Positions 36,001 to 45,396 of a stretch of DNA of 64,000 nt are shown piece by piece. The notes under the pieces were generated by a model. It worked only from the letters and a program-made list of their open reading frames with translations. It made no database searches and was not told where the DNA came from. This DNA comes from Thalassobacterium maritimum. Its GTDB lineage: Bacteria > Verrucomicrobiota > Verrucomicrobiia > Opitutales > Coraliomargaritaceae. Location of the stretch: positions 1 to 64,000 of the forward strand of contig NZ_JARXHW010000004.1 in the NCBI RefSeq assembly GCF_031127805.1, in the 5' to 3' direction. How positions within the stretch are numbered: the first letter of the stretch is position 1; each line of letters opens with the position of its first letter. Made by a program: the position numbers and the translations under genes.

Positions 36001-36058
36001 TCTAGAGGGATGCTCTAGTAGGGATAATCTAGTCGGGATGCCCTAGAGGGATGCTTAG
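36001..36058. repeat. Tandem repeat, four 13-14 bp units
   Basis: Four adjacent units, TCTAGAGGGATGC, TCTAGTAGGGATAA, TCTAGTCGGGATGC and CCTAGAGGGATGC, then a partial TTAG, share the core CTAG-N2-GGGAT. They fill the gap between the convergent lgt and universal stress protein genes. No coding frame or clear hairpin accounts for them. Confidence 0.75.
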
Positions 36059-36061
36059 AGC

Positions 36062-36913
36062 CTAGCGGAAACAAAGCACAGGCACACGACAGCTGCGCAG
36101 CAGTTCCGTAGTCGTGCTGCCGATCAGCAACTCACGTATGCGGCTGTGCCCATAGGCCCCCAACAGCAAGAGGTCGATATTAGCTTGTTCCACATAATCA
36201 GCGATCGCCGTTTCGACTTCTCCAGAAAGCACTTGGCACTTCGGAAATAGGCCCGCAGCCTGCAACGTAGACTCGGCTTCCTGCAAGCGCTGACTGGCTT
36301 GATCCTCCTTGTGCCCTTCAACACAGACGATCAGATGCACTTGCATCGAACGGAAGGGCTCATTGCTGGCAATGTAATCCAGCGCCTTCTGACAACTAGC
36401 GCCTCCATCGTATGCGATGGCGAGTTTCTGCAAAGGCTCGAACTTACGATTTGTGACCAAGCAGGGCTGATCGACTGAGCGCAACACACGCTCTAGCATG
36501 GAGCCGAGGTGCTCCGTGGCGAAATTTGCATTTTCACCACGCTTACCAAGCAGGACTAAATCCGCAACGTCGGCGTAGTCCGACATAACTTCCACCAATA
36601 AGCCCGTCTCATGATGAAAGGTAATTTGGCTCTCTTCGACTCCAGCGTCCTTAAGTGTCTTGAGCGCATGCTCTTTGACAAAATTAGACTTCATCTCTTC
36701 AACCTCATGCAGCTGAGAAACCATACCTTCAAAAGGTTGAATACCTAAGCTACCGCTAAAGTCAGCAACTGCAGGAATCTCAAACTGACGTATATCAGTG
36801 ACATAGAGCACACTGATCGTCGCCTGAGTTTGCTGACTGAGCCAGGCTCCGTAGAGGCAAGCTTCGTGCGAGTAATTGGAACCGTCGGTGCAGATAAGTA
36901 TATTTTTCATCAC
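36062..36913 (-). CDS. Universal stress protein, tandem UspA domains
   Basis: A 283-residue cytoplasmic protein with two UspA domains. The first (1-150) begins MMKNILICTDGSNYSHEA and contains DLVLLGKRG...LGSMLERVLRSVDQPCLV; the second (about 160-283) contains KLAIAYDGGASCQKALDY and LLLLGAYGHSRIRELLIGST with the G-x2-G-x9-G(S/T) ATP-binding pattern (AYGHSR...IGSTT). Such proteins support survival under stress. No regulatory partner lies beside it. Confidence 0.9.
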   Translation of the reverse strand: MMKNILICTDGSNYSHEACLYGAWLSQQTQATISVLYVTDIRQFEIPAVADFSGSLGIQPFEGMVSQLHEVEEMKSNFVKEHALKTLKDAGVEESQITFHHETGLLVEVMSDYADVADLVLLGKRGENANFATEHLGSMLERVLRSVDQPCLVTNRKFEPLQKLAIAYDGGASCQKALDYIASNEPFRSMQVHLIVCVEGHKEDQASQRLQEAESTLQAAGLFPKCQVLSGEVETAIADYVEQANIDLLLLGAYGHSRIRELLIGSTTTELLRSCRVPVLCFR

Positions 36914-36995
36914 GCTATAGGGTTATATTTTTCGTCATTAAATGACCTTTGCATACTCTAAATAAAAACATGCTCAACTCTCACAATAGAGCAAC

Positions 36996-37024
36996 AGAAA
37001 ACCGCACTTCTAAACGAAGTGCGG
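36996..37024 (-). terminator. Intrinsic terminator after glgC
   Basis: CCGCACTTC (37002-37010) and GAAGTGCGG (37016-37024) are perfect 9-bp arms around a 5-nt loop. Read on the minus strand the hairpin is followed by TTTTCTGTT, fitting a terminator for the glgC transcript. Confidence 0.75.
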
Positions 37025-37078
37025 CTTGTAGGTAAATAGCTGCGACAAAAGCCTGAAAGGCCCGATCACGCAGAAAAC

Positions 37079-38374
37079 TTACGCTTTCAGAACAAAGCCA
37101 TCAGGAACGATGGTATCCTTGCAGACAACTAACACGCCATCGCGGATAGCGATATCTAGATCAGGCCCGAACTTATCCGGCAAACCCGTGGGGTCCAGAA
37201 CGACGTTATTTCCGATACGCACACTTTTATCGAGAATGGCGTTCTTAACCACGCAGTTTTTTCCAACGCCCAAGTCTGGACGCCCGAGCACTTTATTTTC
37301 CTCAAGATCTTCTACGGTTTCGAAACTATCTGCTCCCATCATGACGACGTTCTCGAAACGAGTCTGATTACGCACCACGGAGCGCACACCAAGTGTCGAG
37401 TGCTTAATATTCGCGTCTGTCACAATACAGCCATCGGCAAGAATCGCACGGTCAACCACGCAAGAGTTAATCTTGGAGGCAGGCAGGAAACGAGCGTGGG
37501 TAAAGATCCGTGCTTCTTCGTCGAAGAAGTTAAATGGCGGGATTGGATCGGTAAGGCGAATATTCGCATCGAAAAAGGCCTTCACGGTGCCAATATCTTC
37601 CCAATAATCGTCGAAGACATAGCTGCACATCTTGGACTGCCCCAACAAGCCAGGGATAATTTCTTTACCAAAGTCAGTGGTATCCGTCTTCAAAGCTTCG
37701 ATCAATGTGCTCGCATTAAAGACATAAATGCCCATCGAGGCGAGACAGTAGTCACGGTCACCAGGATCTTTCATCTTCTGGCGCACCCCATCCCCCACAG
37801 CAAGACCTTTGATCACTTCGGGATCGGTCGGCTTTTCAACAAATTCAGTGATCTCCAAGTCATCATTAATACGCATGAGCCCCAAGCCTTCCGCCTCGTC
37901 GAGCCCCAGTGGCTTTGCGGTAATGGTCACTTCAGCTCCGGAAGCATCGTGCTCACGCACAACATCTGCCAAGTCCATACGATAAAGCTGGTCACCGGAT
38001 AGAATCACATACAGGTCGCCCTCACTATGCCCTTGGAAGTGATGCATATTTTGGCGCACCGCATCCGCAGTGCCTTGATACCAAGTATCACTCTTATCTG
38101 TTTGCTCCGCAGAGAGGATATCGACAAAACCGCCCGCATAAGGATCAAATTTGTAAGATTCTTGAATGTGCCGGTGCAGTGAAGCGGTATTAAATTGAGA
38201 CAATACGTAGATTTGGTTAAATCCAGAATTGAGGCAATTGCTGATTGGAATATCGACGAGGCGATACTTACCGGCCAGCGGCACCGCTGGCTTACAACGA
38301 TCGCGCGTTAAAGGACTCAGGCGAGAGCCACGACCGCCGCCCATGATAATGCAGATAATTTTTCGTTTTTTCAT
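37079..38374 (-). CDS. glgC: Glucose-1-phosphate adenylyltransferase
   Basis: A 431-residue enzyme making ADP-glucose from glucose 1-phosphate and ATP, the committed step of glycogen synthesis. N-terminal nucleotidyltransferase motif MGGGRGSRLSPLTRDRCKPAVPLAGKYR is present in two parts, followed by DIPISNCLNSG, YQGTADAVRQN, LSGDQLYRMD and VFDDYWEDIGTVKAFFDAN, then a C-terminal left-handed beta-helix. It is divergent from glmS; both use hexose phosphates. A terminator follows. Confidence 0.95.
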   Translation of the reverse strand: MKKRKIICIIMGGGRGSRLSPLTRDRCKPAVPLAGKYRLVDIPISNCLNSGFNQIYVLSQFNTASLHRHIQESYKFDPYAGGFVDILSAEQTDKSDTWYQGTADAVRQNMHHFQGHSEGDLYVILSGDQLYRMDLADVVREHDASGAEVTITAKPLGLDEAEGLGLMRINDDLEITEFVEKPTDPEVIKGLAVGDGVRQKMKDPGDRDYCLASMGIYVFNASTLIEALKTDTTDFGKEIIPGLLGQSKMCSYVFDDYWEDIGTVKAFFDANIRLTDPIPPFNFFDEEARIFTHARFLPASKINSCVVDRAILADGCIVTDANIKHSTLGVRSVVRNQTRFENVVMMGADSFETVEDLEENKVLGRPDLGVGKNCVVKNAILDKSVRIGNNVVLDPTGLPDKFGPDLDIAIRDGVLVVCKDTIVPDGFVLKA

Positions 38375-38443
38375 AGATTTGAGGTATCCGAGAGGTCAAT
38401 AAGCTTGAAAAGCTAAACGCACTCTGAGCTTATTTGAAGCTTT

Positions 38444-40294
38444 ATGTGTGGAATAGTTGGATATATCGGCCGTGATCGAGCGGGAAGTATAATGCTAGAT
38501 GGTTTGAAGCGCTTGGAATACCGAGGCTACGACTCATCAGGCATGGTTGTTGCCGCAGGACAAGGCTTCGAGCAAATTAAGCGAACCGGACGCGTAGTCA
38601 ACCTGGAGAACGCTCTTGAAGAGCGCCAACTGGGTGGCAATCTAGGCATCAGCCATACCCGCTGGGCGACGCACGGTGACGTGACTGAAGCAAATGCGCA
38701 CCCGCATACCAGTAGCGATGGTAAGATTTCGCTCGTGCACAATGGTGTTATCGAGAACTACACGGGAATGAAAGAGTTCTTGATCGAGAAGGGCTACACT
38801 TTCCAGTCCGAAACCGACTCCGAGGCACTTTGCAACCTGATCGCTTACCACTACGAGAAAGAGCCGAAAGACGGCCCCAAAAATCCATTCCTGGAAGCTG
38901 TTCGTAAGAGCCTGCGCCACGTAGAAGGCACCTATGGCATCGCGGTCATTTGCCCTGATTTCCCCGAGGAATTAATCGGTGCTCGCAAGGGCTCCCCTCT
39001 CATTATCGGCATCGGTAAAGGTGAAAACCTGCTAGCTTCGGACGTCAATGCGATTACCCACTGCACGCAAAATGTCGTCTACCTCAATGACAATGAAGTC
39101 GTGCACTTACAAAACAACGACTTCTCGATCACAACCGTTTCTAGTAAAAATGTGGAAGCGGTCATTCATAAGGTCGACTGGGACACTTCAGAGGCTGAAC
39201 TGGGCGACTACGACCACTTCATGCAGAAGGAAATCTTCGAGCAACCCACTTCTTTGAAGAATGGTATGCGCGGACGCTTTTCTGACGATGCCAGCACCGC
39301 AGTCTTTGGCGGACTCAATCTGAGCCCGCAGGAGCTGCGCCAAGTGGACCGTATACTCTTTTTAGCCTGCGGCACCGCGTGGCACTCCTGCCTGGTGGCC
39401 GAATATTTAATCGAACGCTTCGCTCGCATCCCGGTCGAAGTAGAATACGCCTCTGAGTTCCGCTATCGCAACTCGCCACTGGACAAGAATACTCTGGTGA
39501 TCGCCATCAGCCAATCCGGCGAAACGATCGATACACTGGGTGCGCTCCGCGAAGCGAAGCGTAAGGGCTACCGCACACTGGCGATTAATAATAGTGTGGG
39601 CTCAACTATTGCTCGCGAAAGCGATGGCGGCATCTACCAGCACGCAGGTCCCGAAATTGGGGTCGCGTCGACCAAGGCCTTTACCTCACAAATCATGATT
39701 TGCGCCATGCTGGCGCTCTACTTAGGTCGCTTGCGCGATTTGAGCTATGGTGACGGCATTGAAATCGTTAAAGCACTACAAAAAGTGCCGGAGCAAGTCG
39801 AAGAGATTCTCAAGCAGGACGCTAAGATCGCCGAGATCGCCAAGAAATATGCAAAGTATGAAGACTGCCTCTTTTTGGGCCGTCAACTCATGTTTCCCAT
39901 CGCACTCGAAGGTGCGCTAAAACTAAAAGAGATTTCCTACATCCATGCTGAAGGCTACCCCGCAGCGGAAATGAAGCACGGCCCCATCGCTCTGATTTGC
40001 GAAGAGTGCCCGAGTGTCTTTTTGGCGGCGAGTGGCGAAATCTTCCAGAAGAGCTTGGCCAACGTACAAGAAGTTAAGGCACGCAAGGGGAAGGTGATTT
40101 TCGTTGCCTCAGAAGAATGCGACATTCCTGAAGGTTTAGCCGACGACACCATCATCGTGCCCGAGTGCCATGAGATCGTTCAGCCGATCTTGATGTGCAT
40201 TCCGATCCAGCTGTTCAGCTATTACGTGGCACTCGAGCGTGGATGCGATGTAGATAAGCCACGCAATCTAGCCAAATCGGTGACTGTAGAATAA
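38444..40294 (+). CDS. glmS: Glutamine-fructose-6-phosphate aminotransferase
   Basis: A 616-residue enzyme forming glucosamine 6-phosphate from fructose 6-phosphate and glutamine, the entry to peptidoglycan and lipopolysaccharide amino sugars. The N-terminal glutaminase starts MCGIVGYIG with nucleophile Cys2 after Met removal, then LEYRGYDSSG and SHTRWATHG; two SIS isomerase domains follow (ACGTAWHS, AISQSGETIDTL, ASTKAFTSQ) with the C-terminal KSVTVE. It lies 26 bp before thrS on the same strand. Confidence 0.97.
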   Translation: MCGIVGYIGRDRAGSIMLDGLKRLEYRGYDSSGMVVAAGQGFEQIKRTGRVVNLENALEERQLGGNLGISHTRWATHGDVTEANAHPHTSSDGKISLVHNGVIENYTGMKEFLIEKGYTFQSETDSEALCNLIAYHYEKEPKDGPKNPFLEAVRKSLRHVEGTYGIAVICPDFPEELIGARKGSPLIIGIGKGENLLASDVNAITHCTQNVVYLNDNEVVHLQNNDFSITTVSSKNVEAVIHKVDWDTSEAELGDYDHFMQKEIFEQPTSLKNGMRGRFSDDASTAVFGGLNLSPQELRQVDRILFLACGTAWHSCLVAEYLIERFARIPVEVEYASEFRYRNSPLDKNTLVIAISQSGETIDTLGALREAKRKGYRTLAINNSVGSTIARESDGGIYQHAGPEIGVASTKAFTSQIMICAMLALYLGRLRDLSYGDGIEIVKALQKVPEQVEEILKQDAKIAEIAKKYAKYEDCLFLGRQLMFPIALEGALKLKEISYIHAEGYPAAEMKHGPIALICEECPSVFLAASGEIFQKSLANVQEVKARKGKVIFVASEECDIPEGLADDTIIVPECHEIVQPILMCIPIQLFSYYVALERGCDVDKPRNLAKSVTVE

Positions 40295-40320
40295 GCGCCA
40301 ATCACTGCACTCTTATTATT

Positions 40321-42162
40321 ATGAAAGACATGTCCCCCCTAGAGGAACTCCGCCATTCTTGTTCGCACGTGCTTGCCACAGCGATTCTCCGACTTTTCCC
40401 GGAGACCCAACTCGATATCGGCCCTCCCACCGAAAACGGCTTTTACTACGATATCGATCTCGATAAAAAGCTGGATGCTTCCGACCTCGAAGCCATCGAG
40501 GCCGAGATGAAAAAGGTGATTAAGGAGAACCAAAAGTTTACCCGTATCGAATGCTCGCGCGAAGAAGCAGTGGCCAAGATCAAGGAAATCGGCCAAGAAC
40601 GCTACAAGCTGGGCCGTTTGGATGATATCCCGGAAGGCGAAGCCATCAGCTTCTACCAGAACGGGGATTTTATCGACCTTTGTGCAGGCTCACACGTGGG
40701 CTACACCAAGAAAATCAAGGCCTATAAATTGCTCTCGATTGCTGGTGCCTACCACCGAGGCGACGAAAAGAACAAACAGCTGCAACGCATCTACGGCACC
40801 GCGTTTGCAAGCAAGGAAGAACTGGCGGATTACCTGGAGCGCCTCGAACAAGCGAAGGCGCGCGATCACCGCAAGCTGGGCAAAGAGCTCAAGCTCTTCC
40901 ACATCGACGAAGCGGTCGGTGCCGGTATGGTGCTCTGGACACCCAACGGCGCAGTCATCCGCCAGGAGCTGCAGAACTTCATCGCAGAAGAGTTGCGCAT
41001 GGCCGATTACGACCAGGTATTCACGCCGCACATCGGCAAGCTCGGGCTCTACCGCACATCCGGGCACTTCCCTTACTACAAAGACTCGCAATTTCCACCG
41101 ATCGTCGAACCGGGCACGGTGGATCGCCTTGCACAAGAGGGTTGCTCCTGCGCAGAGCTGTCCAATCAACTCGACAGCGGCGAAATCGACGGCTACTTGC
41201 TCAAGCCGATGAACTGCCCGATGCACATTAAAGTCTTCGACAGTCAACCTCACTCCTACCGTGACCTACCCGTGCGCCTGGCAGAATTTGGCACCGTTTA
41301 TCGCTGGGAGCAATCCGGCGAACTCAATGGTATGACACGTGTGCGCGGTTTCACCCAAGATGACGCGCACCTATTCTGCACCGAGGATCAGATCGGGCAG
41401 GAAATCAAAGGCTGCCTGGACTTGGTCAAACTAGTCTTCAACACACTGGGCATGTCTGACTACCGCGTGCGCATCGGCCTGCGCGACCCGGACTCCACGA
41501 AGTATGTAGGCGACGCGGCAAAATGGGACAAAGCTGAAGCTGCACTGCGCGAAGCCGCCAAAACGCTCGGCGTCGACTTCGTCGAAGAGCCAGGTGAAGC
41601 TGCCTTCTACGGCCCCAAGATCGACTTTGTCGTCAAAGATGTGATTGGTCGCGAATGGCAACTCGGCACCGTTCAGGTTGATTATAACCTGCCTGAGCGC
41701 TTTGACCTAAACTACATCGGCGCCGACAATGAAAAGCACCGCCCCGTGATGATCCACCGCGCCCCCTTCGGCTCGATGGAACGCTTCTGCGGCGTGCTGA
41801 TCGAGCACTTCGCTGGCAACTTCCCGATCTGGCTCGCACCGGAACAAGTCCGCATCCTCCCGATGAACGACGATCTGGTGCCACAAGCTCGCGAAATCGA
41901 AAAGCTGCTTAAAGCCGCGAAGATCCGCGTTACAGTTGACGATATCGCCGACAAGCTCGGAGCCAAGATCCGCAAATGCCACGTCGACAAAGTGCCCACC
42001 TTCCTCGTGCTGGGACGTCAAGAGGCTGAGCAAGGTCTCGTCAAAGTCAACTCACGCACCAACCCGTCGCTAGAAGGCCTCAAAAAGCCCGAAGAGTTCA
42101 TGGGTGAATTGTTGCAGAACATCGCCAACAAGACACTCCCCGAGCCCAAAGAGGACAAATAG
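40321..42162 (+). CDS. thrS: Threonyl-tRNA synthetase without TGS domain
   Basis: A 613-residue class II synthetase that charges tRNA-Thr. It starts directly in the editing domain (HSCSHVLATAILRLFP with the HxxxH pair, and LCAGSHVG) without the ubiquitin-like TGS domain (about 60 residues) that precedes it in many bacteria; only 26 bp separate it from glmS, so no room exists for one. The catalytic core has LYRTSGHFPYYKD, KPMNCPMH, RVRGFTQDDAH, GREWQLGTVQVD and HRAPFGSMERF, followed by the anticodon-binding domain. An extra segment (about residues 256-293, containing GCSC) precedes MNCP. A strong terminator follows. Confidence 0.95.
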   Translation: MKDMSPLEELRHSCSHVLATAILRLFPETQLDIGPPTENGFYYDIDLDKKLDASDLEAIEAEMKKVIKENQKFTRIECSREEAVAKIKEIGQERYKLGRLDDIPEGEAISFYQNGDFIDLCAGSHVGYTKKIKAYKLLSIAGAYHRGDEKNKQLQRIYGTAFASKEELADYLERLEQAKARDHRKLGKELKLFHIDEAVGAGMVLWTPNGAVIRQELQNFIAEELRMADYDQVFTPHIGKLGLYRTSGHFPYYKDSQFPPIVEPGTVDRLAQEGCSCAELSNQLDSGEIDGYLLKPMNCPMHIKVFDSQPHSYRDLPVRLAEFGTVYRWEQSGELNGMTRVRGFTQDDAHLFCTEDQIGQEIKGCLDLVKLVFNTLGMSDYRVRIGLRDPDSTKYVGDAAKWDKAEAALREAAKTLGVDFVEEPGEAAFYGPKIDFVVKDVIGREWQLGTVQVDYNLPERFDLNYIGADNEKHRPVMIHRAPFGSMERFCGVLIEHFAGNFPIWLAPEQVRILPMNDDLVPQAREIEKLLKAAKIRVTVDDIADKLGAKIRKCHVDKVPTFLVLGRQEAEQGLVKVNSRTNPSLEGLKKPEEFMGELLQNIANKTLPEPKEDK

Positions 42163-42174
42163 TCCATTTTGCCA

Positions 42175-42219
42175 GCCCCGCCACTCAGCTAGTAGCTCAC
42201 GAGTGGCGGGGCTTTTTTT
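42175..42219 (+). terminator. Strong intrinsic terminator after thrS
   Basis: GCCCCGCCACTC (42175-42186) pairs perfectly with GAGTGGCGGGGC (42201-42212) over a 14-nt loop and is followed by seven T (42213-42219). It ends the glmS-thrS transcript 13 bp after the thrS stop. Confidence 0.93.
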
Positions 42220-42291
42220 AGGTCAATGATCTAAAGCCCTCCCCCCCTGCCTGCAGAAATCAAAAAGTTGAGAAAGCAAACTTAAGAGCAC

Positions 42292-45200
42292 TCAACCTTC
42301 CTCCAGCTTCTCGAGCTCTTTTTCAACCGTCAGCGGGGAACTGGTGCCACGAGCGATTAGATCGTAGGCAACGGGTACGATAAAGAGTGTAAATAAAGTC
42401 GCGGCCACCACACCGAAGAGAGTCACGATACCGATGACAGAGCGTGTTTCTGCGCCAGCGCCGCTACTCAAGACAAGCGGAATCGAGCCGGCGATGGTCG
42501 TCAGTCCGGTCATTGCAATGGGCCGAAAACGTGTTTCACAGGCTTCAATCAATGCCTCGCGAAAGGGACGCCCCTCATCGCGTAACTGGTTAGCGAATTC
42601 GACAATCAGAATACCATTCTTGGCGGCCAAACCGATCAGCATAATCAGCCCGATCTGCGAATAAATATTTAAGGTGCCGCCGGTCAGAAACAATCCCAAT
42701 AGGCCACCGCCAATGGCAAGTGGCACGGTCAACATAATAACGAAGGGGTGCACATAGCTCTCAAACTGCGCAGCCATCACTAGAAAGACCACGATAATGC
42801 CGAGCACGAAAATAAACAGAATCGAGCTGCCGGATTTCACGAATTCACGACTTTGCCCTTTGTAGTCCACAATCGCCTCTTCGGGCAAATGCTCTCGAAC
42901 CTGAGCTTCTAAATAACTCAACGCTTCACCGAGCGTATAACCATCCGCCAAATTGGCTTCAAGCGTAATAGAGCGCACCCGGTTGTAACGCGAGAGTGTT
43001 TCGGCGGCCCCGTATTCTGAAATGGATACAAGGTTGGATAGCGGAATCAGCTCACCGCTGCGATCACTGCGCACATAGATATTTTCAATATCGGCAAAGG
43101 AACGTTGGCTCTCTCGCTCACCTTCGACGATGACATCGTATTCCTCGCCACGCTGTAAGAAGGTGGTTACATTGCGCCCGCCCATCATGGTTTCAAGTGT
43201 GCGCCCGATCTCCTCGATCGTCACCCCTAACGTGGCGGCACGTTCGTAATCCACCGAGAGATCAATCTGTGGGCGTGTCTCCTTATAGTCACTATCGAGC
43301 CCGACCAAGCCAGGGTTATTGGCCTCGACTTGCTCCATGATAATGTCGCGCCAAGCAGCAAGTTCTTCGTAAGTGGATCCGCCGATCACGAATTGCACGG
43401 GCTTTGAAGTGCCCCCACCTAAACCTTGACGAATCACGGGGAAGGCACGCACACCCGGCAGATCCGCCAGCTTAGCCCGGATGTCGTTGATCATCACAAA
43501 TGCACTGCGCCGGCGAGACCAGTCGTCCAGCAAAAAGATGACAATGCCGGAGTTGAAATTTTCCAGATTACCAAACGAGCGCGGCGAACGTATCAACATA
43601 CGCCGGATCTCGCCACTTTCAACCATGGGCATCATGCGTTGCTCAATCTCGGTCATATACTCCTCCATGTAGTCGAAAGTCGCGCCCTCCGGCCCGTTGA
43701 CGATCAGGAAAATGACGCCGCGGTCTTCCGTCGGTGCAAACTCTTGTGGGACCTTGCTATAGATCAAAGCAATCAAAGCCAGCAGCCCAACAAAAACCGC
43801 CACGACTAAGACTGGCACACGCAGGCACACACGTAAGATCGCTAAGTAGCCCTTACGAAAAAAGCGGATCGTGGCATCGATTCCACGCACGAGAAAATTA
43901 GGTTTCGACTGATGGCTCAACACCTTGGAAGCCAGCATTGGCGAAAGTGTAAGTGCCACCAATGAAGAGAAGCATACTGCCGCCGCAATCGTGAGTGCGA
44001 ACTCCGTAAACAGGCGTCCGATATCACCTTCTAAGAAAGTGATCGGCACAAACACCGCGACCAAAACCAGCGTCGTGGCAATCACGGCAAAACCAACCTG
44101 GCGTGCACCGCGGTATGCTGCCAGTAAGGGCGGCTCCCCCAGCTCTTGGATTCGGCGTACGATGTTTTCCAGCATTACGATCGCATCATCCACCACTAAT
44201 CCGATCGCCAACACCAGGGCCAGCAAGGTCAGCAGATTAATAGAAAAACCGAGACTATAGACCACGATGAAAGTCGCAATCACCGAGACCGGAACCGTGA
44301 CTGCGGGCACTAAGGTAGCCCGCACACTGCCGAGGAAGAGGTAGATCACTACGATCACACAAGCGATCGCAATAAACAGCGTGGTATACACTTCATTAAT
44401 CGCCTCTTCGATAAACACCGAAGCATCGTAACTCTCTTCAATACTCATCCCCTCGGGTAGGCTTTTATTGATTTCGGCGGTGAGCGCCTTCACTTGACGG
44501 GCTACATCGATCGTATTGGCAGTCGACTGCTTGATGGTGCCGATGCCCACCATGGGCACCTCGTTACCGCGAAACATAATACGGTTCTCTTCCACCCCGA
44601 GCTCCACCCGCGCAACATCCGCGAGACGGATCAAATAGCCATCATCCCCTTCGGCCAATACCAGTTTACCGAAATCCTCGGGCTCTTTGAATTTGCGCTC
44701 GACCCGCGCCTTAAACAAACGCACATCGGACTCCAACGAACCAGCGGGCAGCTCGACATTCTCGGAGCGTAATGCATCTTCAACATCGGACACACTGAGT
44801 CCACGCGCGGCCAGTTCCTGACGGTCCAGCCACACACGCATCGCATACCGCAATCCACCACCGATACGAATGCGAGCAACCCCATCGAGCGTCGAGTAGC
44901 GATCGACTAAATAGCGCTCTGCGTAGTCAGTCAGTTCTTCGATACTGTGACGGTCGCTGGCTAAGTTGCGCCAGATAATTACATCGTCATTGCTATCGAC
45001 TTTTTGCACTTCGGGCGGCTCCGCTTCTTCAGGCAAATTATCTTGAATTCCAGAAATGCGGTCACGCACATCATTGGCCGCGCCATCGATATCACGATCA
45101 ATGGCAAACTCGATCGTGACGCTGGCTTCACCGTCCTGCGAGCTGGACTCAACATATTCGATGCCCTCAATGCCCGCAATCCGCTCCTCCAAGAGCTTTG

Positions 45201-45390
45201 TGATGCGCGTCTCTACAATGTTAGCCGGCGCCCCGGGATATGAGACTTCGACCGTCACCACCGGCGGATCGATGTCGGGATACTCACGTAAAGATAGGCG
45301 CTGAAATGAAACCAGACCAAAAGCGATTAGGATCAGAGAGATGACCGATGCGAAGACCGGCCGTTTAACAGAAATATCGGAAATTAACAT
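42292..45390 (-). CDS. RND multidrug efflux pump, inner-membrane transporter (HAE1 type)
   Basis: A 1032-residue proton-driven trimeric pump of the AcrB/MexB superfamily. It has twelve membrane helices in two sets and two large periplasmic loops; ISVKRPVFASVISLILIAFG opens the protein, and the proton relay pair lies in IGLVVDDAIVMLENIV. Later helices include FESYVHPFVIMLTVPLAIGGG and LIMLIGLAAKNGILIVEFANQL. The substrate is not predictable. It is the last gene of an outer-membrane factor, adaptor, pump operon, 6 bp after the adaptor. Confidence 0.95.
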   Translation of the reverse strand: MLISDISVKRPVFASVISLILIAFGLVSFQRLSLREYPDIDPPVVTVEVSYPGAPANIVETRITKLLEERIAGIEGIEYVESSSQDGEASVTIEFAIDRDIDGAANDVRDRISGIQDNLPEEAEPPEVQKVDSNDDVIIWRNLASDRHSIEELTDYAERYLVDRYSTLDGVARIRIGGGLRYAMRVWLDRQELAARGLSVSDVEDALRSENVELPAGSLESDVRLFKARVERKFKEPEDFGKLVLAEGDDGYLIRLADVARVELGVEENRIMFRGNEVPMVGIGTIKQSTANTIDVARQVKALTAEINKSLPEGMSIEESYDASVFIEEAINEVYTTLFIAIACVIVVIYLFLGSVRATLVPAVTVPVSVIATFIVVYSLGFSINLLTLLALVLAIGLVVDDAIVMLENIVRRIQELGEPPLLAAYRGARQVGFAVIATTLVLVAVFVPITFLEGDIGRLFTEFALTIAAAVCFSSLVALTLSPMLASKVLSHQSKPNFLVRGIDATIRFFRKGYLAILRVCLRVPVLVVAVFVGLLALIALIYSKVPQEFAPTEDRGVIFLIVNGPEGATFDYMEEYMTEIEQRMMPMVESGEIRRMLIRSPRSFGNLENFNSGIVIFLLDDWSRRRSAFVMINDIRAKLADLPGVRAFPVIRQGLGGGTSKPVQFVIGGSTYEELAAWRDIIMEQVEANNPGLVGLDSDYKETRPQIDLSVDYERAATLGVTIEEIGRTLETMMGGRNVTTFLQRGEEYDVIVEGERESQRSFADIENIYVRSDRSGELIPLSNLVSISEYGAAETLSRYNRVRSITLEANLADGYTLGEALSYLEAQVREHLPEEAIVDYKGQSREFVKSGSSILFIFVLGIIVVFLVMAAQFESYVHPFVIMLTVPLAIGGGLLGLFLTGGTLNIYSQIGLIMLIGLAAKNGILIVEFANQLRDEGRPFREALIEACETRFRPIAMTGLTTIAGSIPLVLSSGAGAETRSVIGIVTLFGVVAATLFTLFIVPVAYDLIARGTSSPLTVEKELEKLEEG

Positions 45391-45396
45391 TGGCGA

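Noticed and set aside
37317..37326. GTTTCGAAAC, identical to an operator core
   Set aside because: It lies inside glgC coding sequence without the flanking symmetry of the intergenic sites, and one such 10-bp hit is expected by chance in a window of this size.
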